A DNA stretch of 64,000 nt from Verrucomicrobiales bacterium (lineage in GTDB: Bacteria > Verrucomicrobiota > Verrucomicrobiia > Verrucomicrobiales > DEV007): NCBI GenBank assembly GCA_016795385.1, contig JAEUHI010000085.1, positions 1-64,000 of the forward strand. The letters are read 5' to 3'. Position 1 is the stretch's first letter, and the number at the start of each line of letters is the position of its first letter. Below the pieces are notes generated by a model that worked only from the letters and a program-made list of their open reading frames with translations, was not told where the DNA came from and made no database searches. This document shows, piece by piece, positions 7,618 to 14,530 of the stretch. The position numbers and the translations under genes were made by a program.

Positions 7618-10299
7618 ATGCGTACTCTGTTCCTCTCCCTGCTTGTCACTTCCTCGCTCGGCGCCGCCGAGATCGAACTCTCTCCTTCCGGCCCTATCAA
7701 AACACCCCAGGGCGCGCTCGAAGCAGCGCGGGCGGCGGAGAAGCCGGTTCGCATTCTCGTCGCCGACGGGACCTATGCGATGACCGAACCGCTCGTCTTC
7801 GGTCCCGAAGACTCCGGCGTCACTTGGGAAGCCGCTCCGGGGGCGAAACCCGTTTTCACCGGCGGCCGTGAAATCACCGGCTGGAGCGAGGTCGAAAAGG
7901 GACTCTGGAAAGCCCCGCTCCCCGACAAAAGTTGGAACTTCGAACAGCTTTGGGTCAACGGCCGCCGCGCCGTCCGTGCAAGGACCCCGAACAAGGGCTA
8001 CCACCATCTCGACGGCTCGGTCGGCGCGGGAGTCTTTCCCGATTTGAAGGAAAACTTCAACTTCCACGCCTTCACCCTGCACGAGGCCGAATATGACATC
8101 CTCAAGGCCATCCCGGCGGCCGAGCGCGACGGAGTCCTCCTCACCGTCACGCATGCCTGGGCCGTCGGCCAGTGCCGGATCGAGGCGCTCAACGATGATT
8201 TCCTCGCCGTGAAGATCAAGGGACGGGCAACGTATCCTTTCATCGAGTTCGAGCCCGACCAACGCTTCTGGGCGGAAAACTTCCGCGCCGCCCTCGACGC
8301 CCCGGGCGAATGGTTTCTCGACCGTGCCAAAGGCGAAGTGCTCTATCGTCCTCAAGAGGGTGAAGTGCTCGACCAAACCCTCTTCACCGCGCCGGTCGCC
8401 GAGCGTTTCGTGGTCGCAAAAGGCTTGAAAGATCTCGCCTTCCGAGGAATCGCCTTCCGTCATGCCCAGTATCTTTACCCCATCGAGGGCCTCCACGACC
8501 GCCAAGCCGCGACCGGGCTCGGCGCGGCGCTGGAGTTCGAGGATTGCTCCGGCATCCGCATCGAAAACTGCGAGGTCGGCCACGTCGGCGAATACGGCGT
8601 CTATTTCAAGAACGGCTGCTCCGATTCGACCCTGACCAAAACCCATCTCCACGACCTCGGCGGCGGCGGGGTGCGGGTCGGTGAAACGGCACGGCCCGAA
8701 GAATCCCGCGTCTGCCGGAACATCGTCATCGACAACTGCATCCTCCAGCACGGCGGCCGGCTCCACCCGAGCGCCTGCGGGGTGGTCCTGACACACACCC
8801 AAAACTGCGCGGTGACCCACTGCGACATCGGCGACTTCTACTACACCGGCGTCAGCGCGGGGTGGAACTGGGGCTACGGCGACACCGCGTCGCGCGAGAC
8901 GCGGGTCGAGAACAACCACATCCACCACCTCGGCTGGGCCTACTTGAGTGACATGGGCGGCTTCTACGGGCTCGGCGTCTCGCCCGGCACGATCGTGCGC
9001 GGCAATCACGTCCACCACATCGCGAGCCACCGCTACGGCGGCTGGGGTCTCTACACCGACGAGGGCAGCACCGACGTCACCTTCGAGAACAATCTCGTCC
9101 ACGACACGTGGAACTCCGGTTTCCACCAACACTACGGCTTCTTTAACACGGTCCGGAACAACATTTTCGCCTTCGGCCACACCGCCCAGATCCAGCGCAG
9201 TCGCAACGAGGCGCACCTCAGCTTCCGCTACGAGGGCAATATCGTCGTCTGGGATCCCGCCTCGCCCCTCCTCGACGGCGGCGAGTGGAATTGGAAATTC
9301 TTCGATAAACCCGAGCGCGGTGATCCGAAGGACAGCCTCGTCTTCCGCCGCAACCTTTACTGGCGCACCGATGGGAAGATCCCCGAAACCCTGACAAAGA
9401 CCCATTTCACCTGGGACGAGTGGCGCAAGATGGGACGTGATGCCGGATCACAGTTTGCCGATCCGATGTTCGAGGATCTGGCCAAACGTGACTTCCGTCT
9501 CAAGCCCGGGAGCCCGACGGAGAAGATCGGTTTCAAACCGTGGGACTTCACCCTCGCCGGCGTGCGCCACGACGATGCCGCCTGGCGCGAGTTCGCGGCA
9601 AAAGGGCACGAGTATCCGACCTGGGCGGCCGACGCCAAACCCTGGCCTGCTCCCGACTACCGCATCGACCTCCAGACCTTCGAACGCGTCCCGGTGGGCG
9701 CGGTCGGCGTGCGCAACGGACGTCACGATCGTCCCCGCGAACAAAAGCCGGTCGGCGAGGGATTTGCCGTCAGCGAGGAAGCCGCCTCGCCCTTTCCCCT
9801 TCCCGGAGGCGGGGTCTCGAAGCGCAGTCTCAAGGCGCAGGACAAACCGGGCCTCGTTCACAGCTACGATCCCGTCTTCGACATCCTGCCGCGCTGGACG
9901 GGAGGCACCTTCCGTGTCGGGTTCGACCTCATGACCCGCGAAGGCGCCGACGGATTTTTCGAAATGCGGGTGAAGAACGGGGAATTCGCCGCGGGTCCCT
10001 ACCTCCGCTGGCAGGGTGGCAAACTCGTGGCCAACAACACCGCGAGCGTCCCGCTCGGCGACCTGCCGCCCGGCCAATGGTTGCGCATCGGGATCGAAGC
10101 GAAGACCGGTGCCGGGAAATACTCCGTGACCCTGACAAAACCCGACGGAACGAAGCAGGAATTCAAGGACCTCCCCTGCAAACCGACCTGGAACGAGGCG
10201 AGCTACCTGCTCTTCAGCTGCCTGAGCACGAAAGACACCGCCTACTTCATCGACAATCTCAGCCTCATCCCGGTCGAGATGGAACCCGTCGCGCCATGA
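7618..10299 (+). CDS. secreted right-handed parallel beta-helix protein
   Basis: Exported protein of 893 residues with signal peptide MRTLFLSLLVTSSLGAAE. Residues about 30-110 hold a start cap typical of polysaccharide lyase-like beta-helices (TPQGALEAAR followed by ADGTYAMTEPL). Residues about 270-560 form the helix coils, seen as repeated short N/G-rich turns such as IRIENCEVGHVGEYGVYF, VENNHIHHLG and VTFENNLVHD. The C-terminal 140 residues resemble a LamG-like domain. Many such proteins cleave or bind polysaccharides, but the active site cannot be assigned here. It is cotranscribed with its neighbours: the ATG of the next gene overlaps this TGA. Confidence 0.85.
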   Translation: MRTLFLSLLVTSSLGAAEIELSPSGPIKTPQGALEAARAAEKPVRILVADGTYAMTEPLVFGPEDSGVTWEAAPGAKPVFTGGREITGWSEVEKGLWKAPLPDKSWNFEQLWVNGRRAVRARTPNKGYHHLDGSVGAGVFPDLKENFNFHAFTLHEAEYDILKAIPAAERDGVLLTVTHAWAVGQCRIEALNDDFLAVKIKGRATYPFIEFEPDQRFWAENFRAALDAPGEWFLDRAKGEVLYRPQEGEVLDQTLFTAPVAERFVVAKGLKDLAFRGIAFRHAQYLYPIEGLHDRQAATGLGAALEFEDCSGIRIENCEVGHVGEYGVYFKNGCSDSTLTKTHLHDLGGGGVRVGETARPEESRVCRNIVIDNCILQHGGRLHPSACGVVLTHTQNCAVTHCDIGDFYYTGVSAGWNWGYGDTASRETRVENNHIHHLGWAYLSDMGGFYGLGVSPGTIVRGNHVHHIASHRYGGWGLYTDEGSTDVTFENNLVHDTWNSGFHQHYGFFNTVRNNIFAFGHTAQIQRSRNEAHLSFRYEGNIVVWDPASPLLDGGEWNWKFFDKPERGDPKDSLVFRRNLYWRTDGKIPETLTKTHFTWDEWRKMGRDAGSQFADPMFEDLAKRDFRLKPGSPTEKIGFKPWDFTLAGVRHDDAAWREFAAKGHEYPTWAADAKPWPAPDYRIDLQTFERVPVGAVGVRNGRHDRPREQKPVGEGFAVSEEAASPFPLPGGGVSKRSLKAQDKPGLVHSYDPVFDILPRWTGGTFRVGFDLMTREGADGFFEMRVKNGEFAAGPYLRWQGGKLVANNTASVPLGDLPPGQWLRIGIEAKTGAGKYSVTLTKPDGTKQEFKDLPCKPTWNEASYLLFSCLSTKDTAYFIDNLSLIPVEMEPVAP

Positions 10300-11594
10300 A
10301 ACGCCGCACCCTGCTCCGATCCTCCCTCGCACTCGGTGCGGGATTCGTGCCCCGTCTTTCCATCGGCGCCGAACTCTCCCATCCCGACACCACCACCGCC
10401 GCGGCGCAAGCCCACACGGAGCTCTGGCGACGCTTCGTCGATGAATACGGCATCCTCGTCGACTTCTGTGATCTCGAGGGAAAGGTGAACCTGCCCACGC
10501 CCGAGGAATGCCGCGCCGGGAAACCAAATGCCCTTGGCTGGTTCCAGCCGATCGAGAACGGGGCGATGTTCAACGGTCTCTATCTCGATGCCGCGGTGAA
10601 CCGGTGGCGCGCCACGAAGTCCGAGGAAGACGCGGGAAAGGTCCGCCGTCTCGTCGAGGGATTGCTTCTCCTCAATTCGATCAGCGAGGTGAAAGGATTC
10701 GTCGGTCGCGGGGTCAGCACCGATGGACGCTCCCATTATCCGATGGGATCCGACGACCAGACCGGTCCGTGGTATATCGGTCTCTGGCGTTTCTACGATT
10801 CCGGCCTCGCGACCGAAGCGGAGAAGGACCGTATCCGCAAGCACCTCATCGCCACGACCGAGGCGATCATCTCCCTCGGTTGGAACATGCCGGCCGAAGC
10901 GCCCTTCGGGAAACGCGGCACGTTCGAGGGATTCCACTTCGAGAAAGCCGTCCGGAAACTCTTCGTGATGAAGCTGATGGCCCGCGTCACCGGCGATGTC
11001 TCATGGGAGAAACGCTATCGAGAGGAGCTCGAGGTCGCCGGAGGCGAACCCGCCCTGACAAAACGACAATACGCGGCGGGCGGGATGAAATACTTCTACG
11101 CCCCGACCCATGCCTGGACCTCATGCGTCGCCGTCGGAGCCCTGCGCTGCCTCTGGGAGATGGAGGAAGATGCCGCCCTCAAGGCCGACTACGCCGCCGG
11201 ACTCCGGGCCAGCGCCGCTCTCGCCGCCGAGGCGCTGCCCCTCGCGGAGAAATTCGATCCCGCGAATCCCGCCACCTTCAGCCAGGACTGGCGCTCCGCG
11301 ATGATGCCGCTCTGGAAGCCTCAGGCGACCGAGCAGGAGGCCGTCGATCTCGCCATCGCCCAGGTGAAAGCGTTTGGGAAAATCTCTCCGCGACGCAACA
11401 GCGAAGCAAGCTTCATCCGCGAACCTTCCGCGGCGGCTTGGATCGTGTCACTTTGTCCTGACAAGGACGTGGTTGAAACCCATCTGCCCGCGATTGAGCG
11501 ACTCATCCGGCGGTATGACTATGCCGACCTCTACTACTCGACTTTCTTTTGGGTGGAGTCGGTGTGGTGGCGGGTCAGGGAAATCGACGTCTGA
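10296..11594 (+). CDS. Tat-exported protein, probable alpha/alpha toroid fold
   Basis: 432 residues starting at an ATG that overlaps the preceding stop (ATGA), so translation is probably coupled. The N-terminus MKRRTLLRSSLALGAGF is a twin-arginine signal. The mature part is helix-rich with aromatic and acidic clusters (GSDDQTGPWYIGLWRFYDSG, GWNMPAEAPFGKRGTFEG), which suggests a six-hairpin glycosidase-like toroid. I cannot name the family. The exported, cofactor-type signal and the operon with a flavoprotein and a beta-helix protein point to extracytoplasmic carbohydrate processing. It converges with the metallopeptidase gene 10 bp downstream. Confidence 0.75.
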   Translation: MKRRTLLRSSLALGAGFVPRLSIGAELSHPDTTTAAAQAHTELWRRFVDEYGILVDFCDLEGKVNLPTPEECRAGKPNALGWFQPIENGAMFNGLYLDAAVNRWRATKSEEDAGKVRRLVEGLLLLNSISEVKGFVGRGVSTDGRSHYPMGSDDQTGPWYIGLWRFYDSGLATEAEKDRIRKHLIATTEAIISLGWNMPAEAPFGKRGTFEGFHFEKAVRKLFVMKLMARVTGDVSWEKRYREELEVAGGEPALTKRQYAAGGMKYFYAPTHAWTSCVAVGALRCLWEMEEDAALKADYAAGLRASAALAAEALPLAEKFDPANPATFSQDWRSAMMPLWKPQATEQEAVDLAIAQVKAFGKISPRRNSEASFIREPSAAAWIVSLCPDKDVVETHLPAIERLIRRYDYADLYYSTFFWVESVWWRVREIDV

Positions 11595-11604
11595 AAAGAG
11601 CCCC

Positions 11605-12345
11605 TCAATCTACCGGAGCAATCACAAATCCTTGCGCATCAAAGTAGCTGACGCGCGCGGGCATGGTCGTTTCAATCGTGTTGGCCGCTTCCGGCGTGAT
11701 CCGCTCGGAACGGTAACGTAGTGCCATCCAAAGCAGGAACGACTCGGCGATGTCCTCGCGGGTCGGATTGTCACGGGCGTAGGTGGAAATGAATTCCGGA
11801 TCGCTCTGCTGTGCCGCGAGCCAGCCGGTCGAAGCGCCGTGGCGGGCGTCAAGGGAGGTGTGGCAGGCCTCGTGGACAAGCGTTTCCTCGAGGATGCCGT
11901 CGCGCTCGTAGGCGACAGTCTGTCCGGTGTGGATGAGGATGTTGTTATTACCACCGCCAAATGGCTGGACGCCCTTGTGAATCGAAACGGTCCTCACGTC
12001 GCTACGAAGCGTCTTCGGCAGCCGGCCGATTTCACGGGCGTACTTCACCGCGATCTTGCGGGCCTGACGTTCCTTGCCAAACTCCGGATTTACCTGCACC
12101 TCGACCGGACCCGAGTCTCGAAAAGTCACCTTGAAGAGATGTGGTTTGAGCCTGACAAAGGCATTTTTGCGCCGGTCGAACATGGTGCGCTTTTTTTGCC
12201 CGTTGTACTTCGTCTTGAGGTAGGTGGAGGGATCCGCCGAAGTAATGATGTCGGGATCCACGAAGATTGTCCCGCTGAAAGGAGGTTCGGCGTGGGCGGT
12301 GACGGTGAAGGCGGCGAGCAGGGCGAGGAGACGGCGGATCTTCAT
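11605..12345 (-). CDS. secreted zinc metallopeptidase-like protein (HExxH)
   Basis: A 246-residue protein with signal peptide MKIRRLLALLAAFTVTAHA. It has a HEACH motif (HExxH) within EETLVHEACHTSLDARHG near residue 157, and a downstream EDIAESFLLW helix that could give the third, glutamate zinc ligand. That arrangement matches gluzincin-type peptidases, although no standard family is recognised. Upstream, KNAFVRLKPHLFKVTF and DSGPVEVQVNPEFG suggest a beta-rich N-terminal domain. It is divergent from the gene at 12503. Function is inferred from the motif only. Confidence 0.65.
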   Translation of the reverse strand: MKIRRLLALLAAFTVTAHAEPPFSGTIFVDPDIITSADPSTYLKTKYNGQKKRTMFDRRKNAFVRLKPHLFKVTFRDSGPVEVQVNPEFGKERQARKIAVKYAREIGRLPKTLRSDVRTVSIHKGVQPFGGGNNNILIHTGQTVAYERDGILEETLVHEACHTSLDARHGASTGWLAAQQSDPEFISTYARDNPTREDIAESFLLWMALRYRSERITPEAANTIETTMPARVSYFDAQGFVIAPVD

Positions 12346-12502
12346 GACGCGGCGAAGCTCGCCCCGAATCGGAGGCCGTCAAACGCAGGGTAACGGACCA
12401 GCCGGAGCGCCGACGAGCAAACCGATCGTTCCAGGAACGACGATGGGAGGTCGACGTCGTTTTTCCCTTTTCCCGGCCCGGACTTTCTGAAAGCATTGCG
12501 TC

Positions 12503-13093
12503 ATGAAACATCAGCTATCGGTTCACCCTTGTTTGCTCGTTCTCATCCTCATCGGAACGGCCGGCGGAATCGCTTCCGGCCAGACCGAGAATCCCCTGCA
12601 GCCTTCCGTGAAAGCGATCACCGCGCCGGCACCGGTCCAGGGAGTCAATGCCAACCTCGTCCCGCTCATCTGGAAGGCCGACGTGAATGGCACGATCGTT
12701 TCCATTCCGCTGCGGAACATCGAATTCTTCGGGGTCCAGGCCTACATCGTCGACGGAGCGACCCGTGTCCGCGAACTGACCATTTCGACGCACGCCCAGA
12801 GCATGATCCGCATTTACCACATCCGTCCGCTCGACCTGACGGAGACGGCGAACGCGCAGGTCGAGCGTCTGCGCAAGTTCGCCGAGGGCCGGATCGACGA
12901 GGACACGAACCAACCCGTCAAGGTGTTCCCGATGACCACTCATGCCCACATGGTGGAATACCGGGTCACGAAGGAGGATCATGTCGACGCGCTCCACGAC
13001 CATCTCGAGAAGGTCATGATCGAATACCATGCCCGCGAACTGATCGAGGATCTCCGGCCGGATATCGTGCGCACGATCAAGATCGGGGAGTGA
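12503..13093 (+). CDS. secreted protein of unknown function
   Basis: Not recognised. 196 residues with a signal peptide (MKHQLSVHPCLLVLILIGTAGGIASG). The mature protein alternates beta-prone segments (TIVSIPLRNIEFFGVQAYIVDG, TISTHAQSMIRIYHI) with a helical C-terminal half rich in histidine and glutamate (HAHMVEYRVTKEDHVDALHDHLEKVMIEYHARELIEDL). The histidine clusters could bind metal. No neighbour explains it: the upstream gene is divergent and the next is the histone-like gene. Confidence 0.6.
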   Translation: MKHQLSVHPCLLVLILIGTAGGIASGQTENPLQPSVKAITAPAPVQGVNANLVPLIWKADVNGTIVSIPLRNIEFFGVQAYIVDGATRVRELTISTHAQSMIRIYHIRPLDLTETANAQVERLRKFAEGRIDEDTNQPVKVFPMTTHAHMVEYRVTKEDHVDALHDHLEKVMIEYHARELIEDLRPDIVRTIKIGE

Positions 13094-13163
13094 GTCAGAT
13101 ACGGCACGGGATCACCATCACGAAAATTTCACGCAAGAAACGGTGACAGTTTCGAAACGTCAC

Positions 13164-13193
13164 TTGACCGAATCCGGGGGTAGTGGCGAACAT
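13164..13193 (+). promoter_or_regulatory. candidate promoter of the H1-like gene
   Basis: TTGACC at 13164-13169, an 18-bp spacer and GAACAT at 13188-13193, about 25 bp before ATG 13218. The sequence from TTGMC through ATCCGGGGG to GTGGC closely matches that before rplU (35195-35224), which argues for a shared promoter type. Confidence 0.4.
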
Positions 13194-13217
13194 TCCCCAC
13201 ACGAAAACCCGACAGAT

Positions 13218-13637
13218 ATGCAAATCAACTTCGACAAGGCCCGCAAGCTCATCAACGAACTGGAAGAAAAGCTCAACGACACCTCCGCCCACACCGCGGC
13301 GGCGCGGAAGGCGCTGGACGAGTGGATCCAGAGCGGCGAGGCCGGGCTCCGCAAGAAGGGTGCCTCGGCGCTCAAGCAGGTGCGCAGGCGCGCTGACAGC
13401 TTCACGAAGGCGCTGACCAAACTCGAGCAGAATCTGGCCGCATCTCTGGAGAAGATGTCGGATTCCTTGGAAAAAAAAGCCTCCAAAAAGGGCGACAAAA
13501 AAGTTTCCGATAAGAAAGCTCCCAAAAAGAAAAAAGCCGCCGCTTCAAAGAAGGCGGGAAAAGCCGAAACTCCAGCGGCGAAGAAGACTACCCAAAAGGC
13601 CGCCACCAAGAAGAAGGCGGCCGCCAAAAAAGGTTGA
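13218..13637 (+). CDS. histone H1-like Lys/Ala-rich DNA-binding protein
   Basis: 139 residues from ATG 13218. The first 85 residues are helical and likely coiled coil (ARKLINELEEKLNDTSAHTA, TKALTKLEQNLAASLEKMSD). The last 50 are almost only lysine, alanine, serine and threonine (AAKK- and KKAP-type repeats), like the tails of bacterial H1-like proteins (HctA/AlgP type). It is probably a nucleoid-associated protein that compacts DNA through the disordered tail. It has its own candidate promoter. Such proteins are common in the Planctomycetota-Verrucomicrobiota-Chlamydiota group. It converges with the SHD1 gene. Confidence 0.75.
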   Translation: MQINFDKARKLINELEEKLNDTSAHTAAARKALDEWIQSGEAGLRKKGASALKQVRRRADSFTKALTKLEQNLAASLEKMSDSLEKKASKKGDKKVSDKKAPKKKKAAASKKAGKAETPAAKKTTQKAATKKKAAAKKG

Positions 13638-13654
13638 AACACCGACGCCGTGCA

Positions 13655-14458
13655 TCACGGCGCTGCAGGAGCGGCTGGACGGAGTTTCAGCGAATCGAGA
13701 TACTGGAGGTCGGCAGGCGAGAATGTATCGACCGCCAGCCCCTTGAACTCCTGGCCGTCTTTGCGCCGCAGTGTCAGCGTTCCGGCAGCTGCATCGTGGT
13801 GAACGAGCGCGGCTTCGATCGTCTTTCCAGACAGATTTGTCCAAACCCGCATTTCCCCGATGGGATCCGAGGAGGGAGCCGCACCAAGGAGTCCGAGCAG
13901 GTAATCCCGATAGCTGCCGCCGAGGTCCAGCAGCAGAGCCCGATCGATTCTCTCCGCCCGGTAGTGCAGAGAGAAACAGATGCGGTCCACCTGACCGTAG
14001 AACTCTTCGGCGAGGACCGGCCCGCCTCTTTGCTCGCACATATATTGCTGGAAACCGCTCCCCTGTTTCTCGAGCAAGGGTGTTTTTCTCGCTCTTTCCT
14101 GGGGATGCTTCGCAAAGAAGTCCCTGAACTCCACGAATTTCGCCGCGGCTTTCGGAGCGCTTTCGTGAAACTCAACGGTGAATTGGATGACGTCCTGCCC
14201 ATTGAGCATGTCCTGGGTCTTCAGCATCACGGTGTACTCGATCGGATAGGCCTTGCTGTAATCGGTCAGAGGTTTGCCCTCCTGATAGTCGGCATTCGTG
14301 CCGTCGGATGCAGTGACCGTCGGAAACTCCGTAACCATTCCGGCCCGGAGCTTTGCGAAATCCGGAATCACATTGGAGGCGGTGATGCCCTGATCCTGGG
14401 CGGCAAGGTGACTCGCCAAAAACAGACCGGAGAGGACGACAGAATGGACCTTCATCAT
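13655..14458 (-). CDS. secreted protein with C-terminal SHD1-like domain
   Basis: 267 residues; ATG at 14458 or 14455. The signal peptide ends near SHLAAQ. Residues about 55-180 are of unknown fold. Residues about 205-262 (RVWTNLSGKTIEAAL, LTLRRKDGQEF, FSPADLQYLDSL) match the SLA1 homology domain 1 pattern (R-x-W-T, G-K, DG, L-S-x-x-D-x-x-Y-L). That domain is frequent in secreted proteins of Planctomycetota and Verrucomicrobiota and probably mediates protein interaction. A good -35 TTGACA lies upstream. The function beyond the domain is unknown. Confidence 0.7.
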   Translation of the reverse strand: MMKVHSVVLSGLFLASHLAAQDQGITASNVIPDFAKLRAGMVTEFPTVTASDGTNADYQEGKPLTDYSKAYPIEYTVMLKTQDMLNGQDVIQFTVEFHESAPKAAAKFVEFRDFFAKHPQERARKTPLLEKQGSGFQQYMCEQRGGPVLAEEFYGQVDRICFSLHYRAERIDRALLLDLGGSYRDYLLGLLGAAPSSDPIGEMRVWTNLSGKTIEAALVHHDAAAGTLTLRRKDGQEFKGLAVDTFSPADLQYLDSLKLRPAAPAAP

Positions 14459-14466
14459 GGCCTACA

Positions 14467-14495
14467 GTGTTTCGAAATTGGCAAATGACTGTCAA
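14467..14495 (-). promoter_or_regulatory. candidate promoter of the SHD1-domain gene
   Basis: On the minus strand there is a perfect TTGACA (14490-14495), a 17-bp spacer and AAACAC (14467-14472), 9-12 bp before the start codon. The -10 match is poor, and the leader would be very short. Confidence 0.4.
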
Positions 14496-14530
14496 GTCCG
14501 GTCACTTTCACCCGCTCCAAAACGCGTCCC

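Noticed and set aside
7471..9405. 644-codon minus-strand open frame opposite the beta-helix gene
   Set aside because: Shadow of the plus-strand gene, which has a signal peptide and repeat structure; the antisense product is low-complexity.
13646..13662. Hairpin CGCCGTG-CAT-CACGGCG between the convergent H1-like and SHD1 genes
   Set aside because: Overlaps the stop codon of the minus-strand gene and has no U tract.
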